DNA of 64,000 nucleotides from Planctomycetota bacterium. GTDB lineage: Bacteria > Planctomycetota > SZUA-567 > H5-PLA8. The stretch spans positions 62,001 through 126,000 of the forward strand of contig JAKLKQ010000011.1 in assembly GCA_023150555.1 (NCBI GenBank), in the 5' to 3' direction. Below, in pieces: positions 8,823-19,914 of the stretch; the first letter of the stretch is position 1, and each line of letters opens with the position of its first letter. The notes under the pieces were generated by a model. That model was given only the letters and a program-made list of their open reading frames with translations. It was not told where the DNA came from and did not search any database. The translations under genes and the position numbers were made by a program.

Positions 8823-8972
8823 TTAACCACAGAGATCACAGAGGACACAGAGAACCTTCTTGGTGTAGTGCGCGGGGAACCTCTGCCTCGCGGGGGCGCA
8901 TCCGCATCTCGGTGCGCTTTCCCCCATCCTCCCCAAGAGTCCTCTGTGATCTCCGTGTGCTCTGGGGGTTAA
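8823..8972. repeat. REP/MITE-like palindromic element with CACAGAG arms
   Basis: A 32-base left arm (8823-8854) beginning TTAACCACAGAGATCACAG is matched by an inverted right arm (8941-8972) ending CTCTGGGGGTTAA; the arms differ at only a few positions and flank about 86 bases of GC-rich sequence. Dispersed sequences with this CACAGAG signature recur in many environmental bacterial genomes and behave like REP elements mobilised by RAYT transposases. This copy sits between two convergent genes. Its terminal TTAA supplies the TAA stop of the hemD-like gene (8969-8971). Confidence 0.7.
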
Positions 8973-9811
8973 TTTTCCTTCCGCACCGACGCGAAGTGCG
9001 CCGCCAGCGCGCGCACCAGGTTCTTCATCACGAAGGGATGGTCGAGCGCGATCTGCGGCTCGACGCCCGCCCCGCGCAATTCCATCGCGCAAACGGGCCC
9101 GACGGCGGCGCAATCCGTTTGGGCCAGCGCCTGCTTCAATTCTTCCGGGCGGTCCCTGAAGAGGCTCTGGAGGCGCCGCACCTGCCCGGCATAGGTGATC
9201 GCCAACACGTCGATCTTCCCCGCGGCCATCTCGGCGACCAGCGCGCGCACCTTTTCATCGTCGCTGGCCGGCGCGTAGACATACGGCGCAACCGGCAACG
9301 CCTGCGCGCCCGCCGCCTTCAGCACGCCGATCAGCCGCTCGTTGGGGTCGCTGCCGTAGAGCTGCACGCCGACGCGGCGGCCCTTCAGATCCAGCTTCGA
9401 CAGCGTCGCGATCAGGCCGTCGGTGGTGGGCGCTTCGGCGGTGAGCTCCGGGCGCTTGCCCAGCTTGACCAGCTCCCTCGTGGGCTTGGGCCCGCGCGCG
9501 ATGACGCGGACGGCCAGCAGCGCCGCAACGAGACGCTCGCGCAGGCCGATGCGTTCGGCTGCGGACAGCAGCCGCCGGATGCCTTCGCCCGTGTAGGCGA
9601 TAAGGTCGTCGCAGCTGCCGTCGGCGAAGGCGCGGATCCAGGCCTCGACGGGCGCGGGATCGGGCGCGTCGAGGATCGCGACCAGCGGGCAGGTGCGCAC
9701 GGCGGCGCCTTCGGCCTGCAGCAGTTCGGCGAAGCGGTCCAGCTCGCGCGTCTCGGGGATGGCGATCACGCGCCCTGCCAGCGGGCGTACGGCGGCGTCG
9801 GAGGCGTCCAT
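8969..9811 (-). CDS. hemD: Uroporphyrinogen-III synthase (HemD-like)
   Basis: The 280-residue protein has the bilobed HemD pattern: lobe 1 with GRVIAIPETRELDRFAELL, the CPLVAI strand and LIAYTGEGIRRLL; lobe 2 with GRRVGVQLYGSDPNERL, a PVAPYVYAP strand, DVLAITYAGQVRRL, CAAVGPVCAMELR and the C-terminal MKNLVRALAAHF helix. HemD closes the hydroxymethylbilane ring into uroporphyrinogen III, precursor of siroheme and cobalamin, which fits the neighbouring siroheme reductase and corrinoid genes. HemD family sequences are weakly conserved, so the call rests on overall pattern. The start at 9811 has no obvious ribosome-binding site. The stop codon lies in the adjacent repeat element. Confidence 0.8.
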   Translation of the reverse strand: MDASDAAVRPLAGRVIAIPETRELDRFAELLQAEGAAVRTCPLVAILDAPDPAPVEAWIRAFADGSCDDLIAYTGEGIRRLLSAAERIGLRERLVAALLAVRVIARGPKPTRELVKLGKRPELTAEAPTTDGLIATLSKLDLKGRRVGVQLYGSDPNERLIGVLKAAGAQALPVAPYVYAPASDDEKVRALVAEMAAGKIDVLAITYAGQVRRLQSLFRDRPEELKQALAQTDCAAVGPVCAMELRGAGVEPQIALDHPFVMKNLVRALAAHFASVRKEN

Positions 9812-9880
9812 GGCTTAGCGACCCATATATAAGGAGGCGGCACCCCACGGCGGGCGCCTATCGGGCCATGTTGCGGCCTG

Positions 9881-11233
9881 CTACTTCTCGGTCGGCAGCC
9901 CCTTGCGCACCCACTCGTTGAGCCCGCCCTTCATGCTGCGGACGTTTTTGTAGCCCAGCGACTTGAGGTAGAGGACGGTGTGCTTGCTGAAGCGCCCGAT
10001 GTTGCAGACCATCACGATCTCGGCGCCGCGGTCTTCGGGCAGTTCGCTCGCGCGGTCGGGCAGGCTGTCCTGCGGGATGTTCAGCGCGCCGGGCACGTGG
10101 CCTTCGGCGAAATGTTCGGGCAGCCGCACGTCCACGACCAGCGGCTTGGCCTGGGCCTTGAGCTGCAGGTCCAGGTCGGTGGGCTTGACGCTGTCGTGTG
10201 GGTTCTTGAGGTTTTCCACCATGCGGTCGTACAGCGCCTCGGTCTTGCTCGGCCCGGCGGAGATTTCCGTCGCGTCGGGCGGGCAGACGTCGGGGAAATG
10301 CCGCTGGAAGCTGCTGGCGTACTTGAATACGTCGTCGGGGAAGATAATCACGACCAGCACGCCGGGTTCGTCGGGGATCAGCTTCAGCGCGCCGGACAGG
10401 GCCATGCCCGAGCTGGGTCCCGCGATGACGCTCTCCTCGCGGTTCAGCCGCAGGCACATCTCATACGCCTCGCGGTTGGTGACCTCGACCGTGCCGTCGT
10501 ACTCCTTGGGCCGGTAGAGCTTGGTCTGCGCGAGCTGCCGAAGGCTGCGCACGCCGGGGATGTCGTGGCCGTCCTCGGGATGCACGCCCAGCACCTTCAC
10601 GGCCGGGTTATTCTCTTTTAAGAATCGCCCGGTGCCGGTGATGGTGCCGCAGGTGCCCAGGCCCGCGACGAAGTGCGTGACCTTCCCGGCGGTCTGGCGC
10701 CAGATCTCGGGGCCCGTGGTGCGGTAGTGCGCGTCGGGGTTGGCTTCGTTGGCGTACTGGTTCAGCAGCACGAAGTCCGGCTCCTTCTCCGCCGTGCGAT
10801 GCGCGGTGGCGATGGCGCCTTCGGGCGCGCCGGGCGCGGGGCAGAGCGTATCGTCGAGTTCGACGACGTTCGTGCCGAAGAAGCGCAGGATGCTGCGTTT
10901 CTCGAGCGGGATGCCCTTGCTGAGCGGCGTCTGCAGCGGGTAGCCCTTGGCGTTGCCGACCATGGCCATGCCCAGGCCGGTGTTGCCGCTGGTGGCCTCG
11001 ACGAGCTTCTTGCCCGAGGAGAGCGTCCCGCGTTCCTCGGCGTCGCGGATCATGTTGAACGCCACGCGGTCCTTCACGGCGCCGAACGGGTTGTGCCACT
11101 CCAGCTTCGCGTAGACCTGCGCGTGCTTGAACGGCACGACGCGGTTCAGCCGCACTAGCGGCGTGGGGTTGTCCTCGCCGGAAAGCATGCCGAGGATGGA
11201 GTCGTAGACGCGCAAGGCGTGGTCGTTTCCCAT
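9881..11233 (-). CDS. Cysteine synthase (PLP type) fused to a rhodanese domain
   Basis: The 450-residue protein joins two domains. Residues 1 to about 310 are a fold-type II PLP enzyme of the O-acetylserine sulfhydrylase/CBS family, with PLP lysine K54 in NPFGAVKDRV, the phosphate-holding TSGNTG loop (81-86), a GLGTCGTITG loop and a PSSGMALSGAL segment. Residues about 345-450 are a rhodanese domain with catalytic-loop Cys410 in CNIGRFS and the end motif MKGGLNEWVRKGLP. It likely makes cysteine from an activated serine and sulfide, with the rhodanese handling persulfide sulfur. It is divergent from the sulfite/nitrite reductase gene. The ATG at 11233 (GAGG site) is chosen over longer frames because it begins the conserved part. 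Confidence 0.9.
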   Translation of the reverse strand: MGNDHALRVYDSILGMLSGEDNPTPLVRLNRVVPFKHAQVYAKLEWHNPFGAVKDRVAFNMIRDAEERGTLSSGKKLVEATSGNTGLGMAMVGNAKGYPLQTPLSKGIPLEKRSILRFFGTNVVELDDTLCPAPGAPEGAIATAHRTAEKEPDFVLLNQYANEANPDAHYRTTGPEIWRQTAGKVTHFVAGLGTCGTITGTGRFLKENNPAVKVLGVHPEDGHDIPGVRSLRQLAQTKLYRPKEYDGTVEVTNREAYEMCLRLNREESVIAGPSSGMALSGALKLIPDEPGVLVVIIFPDDVFKYASSFQRHFPDVCPPDATEISAGPSKTEALYDRMVENLKNPHDSVKPTDLDLQLKAQAKPLVVDVRLPEHFAEGHVPGALNIPQDSLPDRASELPEDRGAEIVMVCNIGRFSKHTVLYLKSLGYKNVRSMKGGLNEWVRKGLPTEK

Positions 11234-11384
11234 GGCCCTCGAAATATAGCACCCCGCGGGGCCACATTCCATAACCTTCGGCGGCGGACCGGTTTCGACG
11301 CAGGTCGTTTGCCCCGGACGGGCCCTGGTGCTAGGCTGTTGGACTGGGTTGCCACCAGCCCCGAGAACCGGAGAGGAGTACGCC

Positions 11385-13648
<2,264 letters not shown>

Positions 13649-13652
<4 letters not shown>

Positions 13653-14209
13653 GCGACCTGCAACACATCAACGTCAAGATCGGGCTTGCCAACGAGTCGA
13701 AGCTCGACGGCGAGCGCGTCGTCGAGATCTTTCATGGCTGGATCAGCAAGCAGGCTTCGCCGGACGAAGGCGTGCTGATCGACGTCGCCGATTACCGCCA
13801 CGTGCCCGAAGGCCCCGGCATCCTGCTCGTCGGCCTTCACGCCGACTTCGGCCTCGACTACGCCGACGGCCGCGCGGGACTGCGCTACAACCGCAAGGGC
13901 GCGGTCGGCGGCGACAACGCCAAGCGCTTCAAGCAGGCGCTCTCGGCGGCCGCGCGCGCCTGCGCGAAGCTGGAGGAAGAGACGAAGGGCGGCCTGAAGT
14001 TCGCGCGCGACGGCTTCGATCTGACCGTCAACGACCGCGCGCTGGCGCCCAACGCACCGGAGACTTTCACGAAGCACAAGGCCGAGTTGGAAGCCTTCGC
14101 CGCGGCCCTGGGCGGCGGCAGCGTCGAACGGCTGAACGCCGGCGAGCCGCGCAGGCTCTTCGGCGCGCGCATCACGCTCAAGAAACCGCTGGATCTCGCG
14201 AAGGCCTGA
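13649..14209 (+). CDS. Conserved-looking small protein coupled to the siroheme reductase
   Basis: The ATG overlaps the stop codon of the reductase gene (ATGA), indicating translational coupling. The 186-residue product is soluble with no signal peptide or membrane segment. It opens NVKIGLANESKLDGERVVEIFHGWISKQ, contains GVLIDVADYRHVPEGPGILLVGLHADFGLDYADGRAGLRYNRKG, and ends with a helical region and a basic tail. I do not recognise a named family. Tight coupling suggests a partner or accessory protein for the sulfite/nitrite reductase, for example in electron transfer or assembly, but no redox-cofactor motif is visible: it has only one cysteine, in ARACAKLE. Confidence 0.75.
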
Positions 14210-14219
14210 AAACGGCCGC

Positions 14220-15170
14220 TCACTTCTTGTTGCGGCCGCGCTTTCCGGTCTTGCCGTCCTTGCCGTCCCCTTCGTCGGCGACCTTCTCGCCGTCCGGCTG
14301 GCCCGGGATGGGCCACTTGTTGAGGTAGCCTTCCTCCCAGATCGCGTACCACTGCGACTCGGTCAGGCCCAGGCGGTCGAGCACCGGCTTGCCGAGTTCC
14401 TGTGTCATGCGGTGGACTTCGAGGATGTCGAGTTCATCCTCCGCGAGCGCGGCGGCAGGTGCTTCCTTACCGTCCTTGGCTTTGGGCGCTTCCGCCGGCG
14501 CTTCCTCCTTGGGCTGGGCTTCGGCCTGGGCCTGCAGGCGGCGGCGCGCCTCCTGTTCGGCGAGGTGCATCATCTCCCAGACCTGCTTTTTCTTCGACTC
14601 GGCCAGGCGCTGCGCATCCAGGCGGTCGCGCTCCATCGCCTTCTTGCGGATGCCCGGCAGCAGTTCGCGCAGAAGGTCCGAGTTGTAGTGCAGGTTGTTG
14701 AGGTACATCATCTGCTGCCAGGTCTGTGCGCGGTTCTTGTAGAGGTTCTGCTGCGCTTCGTTGACCTTTTCGACGTGCTCCTTCTCCAGTTCCTTCACCT
14801 TATCGCCGGCGTCGATCTCGTCGGCGAAGACGCCCTTCTTCTGGAAGCGCGGCGGTACCGGGTTGGGCAGCACCCAGGCGCGCCCGCGATTCTCGGGCGT
14901 CTTGGCGCTGAACCATTCGTGCCACTGGCGCTGGGCGGCGATGTGCGCTTCCTTCCAGATGGGGAACTCGGCCCAGATCTCCTGGGCGCGCAGGAAGACC
15001 TCCTTCGTCTTGACCGCCTCGTAGGTCACCCGGCCGTCGTAGTAGGAGATCTCGATCACCGTGAACGTCTCCGCCTTGTCGTCGTTGCCGGCGGGCGCGG
15101 CCTCGGCGGCGCGGATGCCCGCGGCCAGTACGACAGGCAGCAGATAGAGAAGCGTCGTCTTCCTGTTCAT
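14220..15170 (-). CDS. Secreted protein of unknown function with coiled-coil and charged tail
   Basis: The 316-residue product starts with a clear signal peptide (MNRKTTLLYLLPVVLAAGIRA, cleavage likely near residues 23-26). The mature part begins with a beta-rich FTVIEISYYDGRVTYEAVKTKEVF segment, then a long helical, glutamine- and glutamate-rich region (about 110-230), an alanine/proline/glutamate-rich linker, a helical LGKPVLDRLGLTESQWYAIWEEGYLNKWP segment and a lysine/glycine-rich basic tail. I recognise no domain. The ATG at 15170 has AGGAG 6 bases upstream and is better than the longer frame from 15194. It lies 31 bases downstream of the vWA gene on the same strand and is probably cotranscribed with it. 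Confidence 0.72.
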   Translation of the reverse strand: MNRKTTLLYLLPVVLAAGIRAAEAAPAGNDDKAETFTVIEISYYDGRVTYEAVKTKEVFLRAQEIWAEFPIWKEAHIAAQRQWHEWFSAKTPENRGRAWVLPNPVPPRFQKKGVFADEIDAGDKVKELEKEHVEKVNEAQQNLYKNRAQTWQQMMYLNNLHYNSDLLRELLPGIRKKAMERDRLDAQRLAESKKKQVWEMMHLAEQEARRRLQAQAEAQPKEEAPAEAPKAKDGKEAPAAALAEDELDILEVHRMTQELGKPVLDRLGLTESQWYAIWEEGYLNKWPIPGQPDGEKVADEGDGKDGKTGKRGRNKK

Positions 15171-15201
15171 GGCGTGCTCCTGTATGAAATCCATTCCTGG
15201 C

Positions 15202-17523
15202 TCAGTATTCCGGTCCCGAGGGCCCGCCCGGCGGCACGTAGGTCGGCGGCTGCGGCACGCGTACGGTGACGGGGCCGCCGGGGCCGCTCCAGGTGGGCGT
15301 GATCTTGCGCCAGTGGTATTGCCGCTGCCAACCGAGCTCGAAGAAGTTCGTCCAGGTACTCAAACCCACTTCCGTATCGAAATCCTTGAAGCCCTTCTTG
15401 AAGCGGTTGAGGGCGATCTCGCCCATGCCACCGCCGTAGATCACCGGGCGCTTACCCATGATCGGCGTGAACTCCTCGCAGCGCTGCTTGAGGAGGCGCG
15501 GCATCCAGACTTCCAGGTGCGGGATGCCGGCGCCGGCCTGCTTCTGCTTGCGCATCTCGGCGTTGGCTTCGGCGGCCTTCTTGCGCGCGTCCTCTTCCTT
15601 GGCGTTGGGGTCCAGCAGGGCCAGCGCGCCCGGATCCTTGAGCATTTCGGGGATGTAGTAGAGGTACTGTTGCACGTAGAAGCGGTTGTTCTCCAGGCAC
15701 ATCAAGAAGAACTCGATCTCCGCCTTCGCGCGGTGCTCGTACTTGCTCGGTTCGCCCTTGGGCATGCCGGCGCGCGCCTGCTCGATGCGCTGGTCCAGCG
15801 CCTTGAGTTCCGATTCAAGGAACGTCTGCACCTTCTTGACACCGTCGATGGTGTAGAACGCCGCGTAGCCGCTGCCGGCGTGGTTCCAGGTCGAACCCCA
15901 CGGAATGGGCGGATGGCGGTCGGCCGCGTAGATCTTCAGCGCGTCGAGTTGGTCCTCGAGGCTGCCCACTGCCGGATCGGCGGGGGCCTTGCCGCCGGCG
16001 GCGGGGCCTTCGTCCCACTTCGTCACCAGCCACGCGCCGTACCAGGCCTTGCTGTTGGAAGCCCACCACGGCTGGCCCTTGACCGCCTGGCGCTGCAAGG
16101 CGTTCGCGAGGTACTGGTCGATGCGGTTGAGCGAGAAGAGATACTGGTACCAGGGACTGGCCTGGTAGAGCGCCAGAACGCGGTCGCGGCTGAGCAGGCA
16201 CGGCGCGTACTTCTGCTGGTTCATGTCGTCGAAGGTGTAGGGCTTGATCTCCTTGAAGACCGGCGCCTGGTTCTGCTGGATCCACGGCAGCGGCGGCGGC
16301 TTGGCCGGGCCCGCGGCGCCGCCGCGAGTGAGGCGGTCCTGCGGCGCGTGGATGGTGCACGGGCACTTGGGATCGCTGGGGCCGTGCATGATCCAGTACG
16401 TTCCGCCGGTCGCGTAGGCGACGCGGTTGAGCCCGTAATAGCCCCAGCCGGTGTTGTTTCCGACGTTCTCGTGCGGGCCGTTGAGCCCCGGAACCCAGCT
16501 GATCTCGTTCATGGCCGACTCGCGGCGGTGGAACAGGAAGTTCTCGCCGTAGTCGATCTTCAGTTCGGCCTTGCAGGCCTCGTAGAACTTGACGCGCTCG
16601 TACTCGGCGGTCGGATCGCTGGTCGTCAGGAGCGTCTCGGGCGCGGCGGCCATGAAGGTGACACGCAGTTTCTGGAGCTCCATGGCCAGGCCTTCGATGT
16701 CGTCCTCGGTGTCGCAGTTGTCGAGCGTCATCACCAGGACAGCGCTGATCGGGTAGCCGTTGCCGAACTCCTTGACGCAGAAGCGCACCGCCTCGCACCA
16801 GTTCTTCACGCAGTCGTCGCCGGTCAGGAAGACGGGGTCATCCCACGCGCGCATCTGCAGGCGCTGCGCGGGGTTCATCTTCAGCTTCGCGCGGGTCTGT
16901 TCGTCCTTGCTGAGCTGCGCGCACTTACGGATGGCTTGCCGCACTTCCTTGGCATCTTTTGCGGCGGTGGCGAGCACGGTCGATTTCGCACGCAGCGCGA
17001 CGACGCTGACGTGCAGGTTCTCGGGGCCGGCCTTGAAGAGCGCTTCGACGCCCTCGTCGAACTTCTCGATCAGCGGGTTCATCGACGACGAGCTGTCGAT
17101 CACCAGCACGAGGTGCGGTTCCTTCACGCCGTTGCTTCGCTTCCAGACCTGCTGCATCTTCCCCGCCAGCGAAGTGGCCAGAGCCACGGTGTCCGAACCG
17201 ACCGCGTCGCGGGTATAGCCGTAGCCTTCCACCATCTCGCCGGCCGCCAGCTTCGCCTTGGTCTCCTCGTCGAAGGCGTCCGGATCGGTGGCCTTTCCGG
17301 CCGCGGCCGCCGGCTGCGGACGGTTCTCGGCGGCTTTCTCGGCGAGCAGGCTCTTTAAGCCGCCGGCGGGCTTGCCGTCCTCGGGCTTGGCCTCGGCCGG
17401 CGGCGCCGGCTTGGGCGCCTCGAGGTCGATCTCTTCTTCCGCACGGGCAAAGACGGCGCTCAGCAGCAGCGCGCCGCAGAAGATCAGCGCCCGCAGGGCC
17501 GTTGCTCTAAGAAGGTTACGCAT
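15202..17523 (-). CDS. Secreted von Willebrand factor A domain protein
   Basis: The 773-residue product has a signal peptide (residues 1 to about 28), a proline/alanine/glutamate-rich linker, and a vWA-like domain from about 137 with the metal-site start LVLVIDSSSSM (D143-x-S-x-S) and a later ISAVLVMTLDNCDTEDD strand. The large C-terminal half (about 330-773) is rich in Trp and Tyr and cysteine-containing, ends in a proline/glycine-rich tail (RVPQPPTYVPPGGPSGPEY), and matches no family I know. vWA domains mediate metal-dependent protein binding, often in surface complexes. It sits 13 bases after the zinc-finger/toroid protein gene on the same strand, so it may be part of the envelope system controlled by the adjacent ECF sigma factor. 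Confidence 0.82.
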   Translation of the reverse strand: MRNLLRATALRALIFCGALLLSAVFARAEEEIDLEAPKPAPPAEAKPEDGKPAGGLKSLLAEKAAENRPQPAAAAGKATDPDAFDEETKAKLAAGEMVEGYGYTRDAVGSDTVALATSLAGKMQQVWKRSNGVKEPHLVLVIDSSSSMNPLIEKFDEGVEALFKAGPENLHVSVVALRAKSTVLATAAKDAKEVRQAIRKCAQLSKDEQTRAKLKMNPAQRLQMRAWDDPVFLTGDDCVKNWCEAVRFCVKEFGNGYPISAVLVMTLDNCDTEDDIEGLAMELQKLRVTFMAAAPETLLTTSDPTAEYERVKFYEACKAELKIDYGENFLFHRRESAMNEISWVPGLNGPHENVGNNTGWGYYGLNRVAYATGGTYWIMHGPSDPKCPCTIHAPQDRLTRGGAAGPAKPPPLPWIQQNQAPVFKEIKPYTFDDMNQQKYAPCLLSRDRVLALYQASPWYQYLFSLNRIDQYLANALQRQAVKGQPWWASNSKAWYGAWLVTKWDEGPAAGGKAPADPAVGSLEDQLDALKIYAADRHPPIPWGSTWNHAGSGYAAFYTIDGVKKVQTFLESELKALDQRIEQARAGMPKGEPSKYEHRAKAEIEFFLMCLENNRFYVQQYLYYIPEMLKDPGALALLDPNAKEEDARKKAAEANAEMRKQKQAGAGIPHLEVWMPRLLKQRCEEFTPIMGKRPVIYGGGMGEIALNRFKKGFKDFDTEVGLSTWTNFFELGWQRQYHWRKITPTWSGPGGPVTVRVPQPPTYVPPGGPSGPEY

Positions 17524-17536
17524 GGTCGTCTCCCTT

Positions 17537-19297
17537 TTAGCGGTACAGCGGCAGATAGCGGTAATAGACTTCCAGGCAGAGCGCCGCGAGGGCCGTCTGC
17601 CCCACGCGCTCCCAGGCCGTGGCGTACTTGACGCCCACAGGATCCCACGAACCGTCGGTGTCCTTCAGTCCGCCGTCGGCGGGCCCGCCGTGCAGCTGGC
17701 TGGCAGTCAGTTCGCGCGTCAGCGCTTCGTTCCAGCGCGCCCAGGTTTCGCCGCCCTGCTGGAAGAGGCAGAGCGTCGCGTAGTACCAGCGGTACAGATC
17801 GGCTGTCTTGCCGCCGCTCCACGCCGGCAGGCCGTCGCGCCGCACGAAGGCCTCGGCGCCGGCCTGCACGCGCGCCTGCGGCCAGCCCATCACCTGGCGG
17901 CAGACGAGTCCGATGGGCGTGGTGCGCGCGCCGTGCCCGGGCGTCTGGTAGCCGTAGGCACGCGCAGCGTTCTCGCCTTCGCCGCTGCGTTGCTCGACGC
18001 CGTCGAGGAAGCGCGCGGCACCTTCGAAAGCTGCGGGATTGACGTCCAGGCCTGCGAGTTTCGCGGCTTTCAGCTGCAGGACGAACCAGCCGGTAACGGA
18101 GAGGTCGCCCAGGGCCTCCATCGGGTAGTAGCGCCACGCGCGCTTCTCGCTGAAGGTCCCGTGCTGGTGGACTTCGGTGCTGAAGGTCACGGCCTTCTGC
18201 GCAGCCGCTCGCGTGGCTTCGACGCGCGCCATGCCGGCGGCCTCGCACAGCGCCAGCCCCGCGATGGCGTGCGTGTAGCCGGGCTCGCAGACCAGGCCAT
18301 CCTTGGCCTGGTGCGCGATCAGCCAGCGCACGCCGCGCGCGACGACGGCTTTGTGCTTGCCCATCGTCTCGGTGTGGCCCGCGCCAAGGAAGGCCAGCAG
18401 CGCCAGGCCGGTGACCGCGCCGCGGTACTCGTAGCTGTCCAGATCCTGCCGGATGCCGTGGCGCTGCCAGGACCCGTCCTCGCGTTGGTGCCGCGCCAAC
18501 CACGCCAGCGCCGCATCGACGGCGTCCTCGGTCTGCGTCGAACCCCCGCCGGCGATGGCGCGCTTCAAACGCTCTGCCGCATCGAGAGGCCGGCCGAAGG
18601 CACCGGCCGCCTGGCCCTGTCCCACGCCCAGCGCCGGCTGCTGTGCGGGCCCGGCGGAAGAGACCCGCGACGTGCCGCTCGCCATTCGGCTCTCGGCCGC
18701 GTCGAGTTCGTCGAGCAGCGCGGTGTCGTCGACGACGATCTCCTCACGCGCGGCCAACGGAATGCGTTCGTCCAGCGCCGCGCGGCTGGGGAGCGGCACG
18801 GGGCGTTCGAGGGCCTTTTGCGGCGGAGCGGCCTGAAGCTCCGCAGGCGCGATCTTGACCAGATCGACGACCAGCACGGTGTCGCGCTTCCCTGCGCGCA
18901 TCATCACCATGCCCACCAGCGCGACGAGCAGCAGCAACGCGAGGTGGAACGCCGCGGAGATCATCCACCACGACGCCGGGCCGCGCGGAGCCGCCTCAGG
19001 CACGGAAGACGCGGCGGGCGCCCAGGCGAACCCGTCGGCCGCCTGAGCTTCGGGATCGGTATGGCCGGCCGCGGCCAGCTGCAGGTGTTCGCCGGTCTCG
19101 CGAATGGTGCGCTCGGTGAAGACGCCCGCGTCGAGCGCCAGCAGCGACTCGACCTCGCGGAAGCGTTCAAGCGTGCGGCGGCATTCGTCGCAGGTGCGCA
19201 GATGCGCTTCCATCTCGGCGCGCGAGGGTCCGTTCAGGGACGCGTCGAGGTAATCGGGGATGCGCGCGGACGCTTGGCAGGGAGCAGCGAGGATCAC
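17537..19297 (-). CDS. Zinc-finger anti-sigma-like membrane protein with a C-terminal squalene-cyclase/prenyltransferase-type toroid
   Basis: The GTG at 19297 overlaps the stop of the sigma-factor gene (GTGA). The 586-residue product starts with a zinc-binding anti-sigma-like region (H32-x3-C36-x2-C39 in HLRTCDEC), has one membrane span at about 110-133, a disordered linker, and from about 235 onward an alpha/alpha-toroid-like repeat domain (DAALAWLARHQREDGSW, GVRWLIAHQAKDGL, DGSWDP) of the prenyltransferase/squalene cyclase superfamily. The order suggests a cytoplasmic sigma-binding head and an extracytoplasmic toroid acting as a sensor or binding surface, not a cyclase; no DCTAE-type catalytic motif is seen. 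It continues an operon into the vWA gene. Confidence 0.82.
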   Translation of the reverse strand: MILAAPCQASARIPDYLDASLNGPSRAEMEAHLRTCDECRRTLERFREVESLLALDAGVFTERTIRETGEHLQLAAAGHTDPEAQAADGFAWAPAASSVPEAAPRGPASWWMISAAFHLALLLLVALVGMVMMRAGKRDTVLVVDLVKIAPAELQAAPPQKALERPVPLPSRAALDERIPLAAREEIVVDDTALLDELDAAESRMASGTSRVSSAGPAQQPALGVGQGQAAGAFGRPLDAAERLKRAIAGGGSTQTEDAVDAALAWLARHQREDGSWQRHGIRQDLDSYEYRGAVTGLALLAFLGAGHTETMGKHKAVVARGVRWLIAHQAKDGLVCEPGYTHAIAGLALCEAAGMARVEATRAAAQKAVTFSTEVHQHGTFSEKRAWRYYPMEALGDLSVTGWFVLQLKAAKLAGLDVNPAAFEGAARFLDGVEQRSGEGENAARAYGYQTPGHGARTTPIGLVCRQVMGWPQARVQAGAEAFVRRDGLPAWSGGKTADLYRWYYATLCLFQQGGETWARWNEALTRELTASQLHGGPADGGLKDTDGSWDPVGVKYATAWERVGQTALAALCLEVYYRYLPLYR

Positions 19298-19914
19298 GCG
19301 TCGTCTCCCTTCTCGTCCGGCAAGGAAATAGTCCGCGGCACGGCGTTGGCGCCCAGGCGCGTGACCAGATCGAGACGTTCGTGGAGCTGCGTCACGGCTT
19401 CGCAGACCAGCCGGCGCGCCGTGCCAGGCGGCACGTTCATACGGCGGGCGATCTCTTCGCAGTCGAGGTGCTCGGCGTAGCGCAGCACCATCACGGTGCG
19501 CAGGCGCGGCGGCAGGCGCTCGACGACTTTCGCCATGGCCTCGCGCATCTCGAACAGGCGCACGCCGCCGGTGGTCATCATGCGGCTGGGGAAGGCTTCT
19601 TCCTTGCGCTCCACTCGGGCCGCCCGGCGCTTGTTGCTGCGCAGGCGCTTCAAGGCTGAAGCGCGGTTGATCGCCGCCAGCCACGCGCCCAGGCTGCGGA
19701 CCTCGGCGAGGCGCTCGCGGTGGCGGTAGACCTCGCAGAAGGTCTCCTGCACCGCGTCTTCGGCCTCGCCGCTGTCGCGGAGGATGGTGAAGGCCTGACG
19801 AATCAGCGCGGCGCGGTAACAATTCACCACCTCCCAGAACGCATCCGGGATATCGGCTAGGCCGCTGCGTGCGGCCGCATTCAGGATCTGGTGCGCGGTC
19901 GTGGTACTGGGCAT
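19294..19914 (-). CDS. ECF-type RNA polymerase sigma factor
   Basis: The 206-residue protein has sigma region 2 (about 25-95: AALIRQAFTILRDSGEAEDAVQETFCEVYRHRERL, then GAWLAAINRASALKRLRS) and region 4 (about 128-185: VVERLPPRLRTVMVLRYAEHLDCEEIARRMNVPPGTARRLVCEAVTQLHERL), with no domain between and no region 1. The ATG at 19914 has a GAGGTGG site. Its stop overlaps the GTG of the zinc-finger membrane protein, so that protein is the likely cognate anti-sigma factor. It probably controls its own operon, which includes secreted vWA proteins. Confidence 0.93.
   Translation of the reverse strand: MPSTTTAHQILNAAARSGLADIPDAFWEVVNCYRAALIRQAFTILRDSGEAEDAVQETFCEVYRHRERLAEVRSLGAWLAAINRASALKRLRSNKRRAARVERKEEAFPSRMMTTGGVRLFEMREAMAKVVERLPPRLRTVMVLRYAEHLDCEEIARRMNVPPGTARRLVCEAVTQLHERLDLVTRLGANAVPRTISLPDEKGDDA

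Noticed and set aside
9255-9848. Arginine-rich minus-strand frame overlapping hemD
   Set aside because: Shadow frame of the HemD-like gene; composition typical of an out-of-frame GC-rich read.
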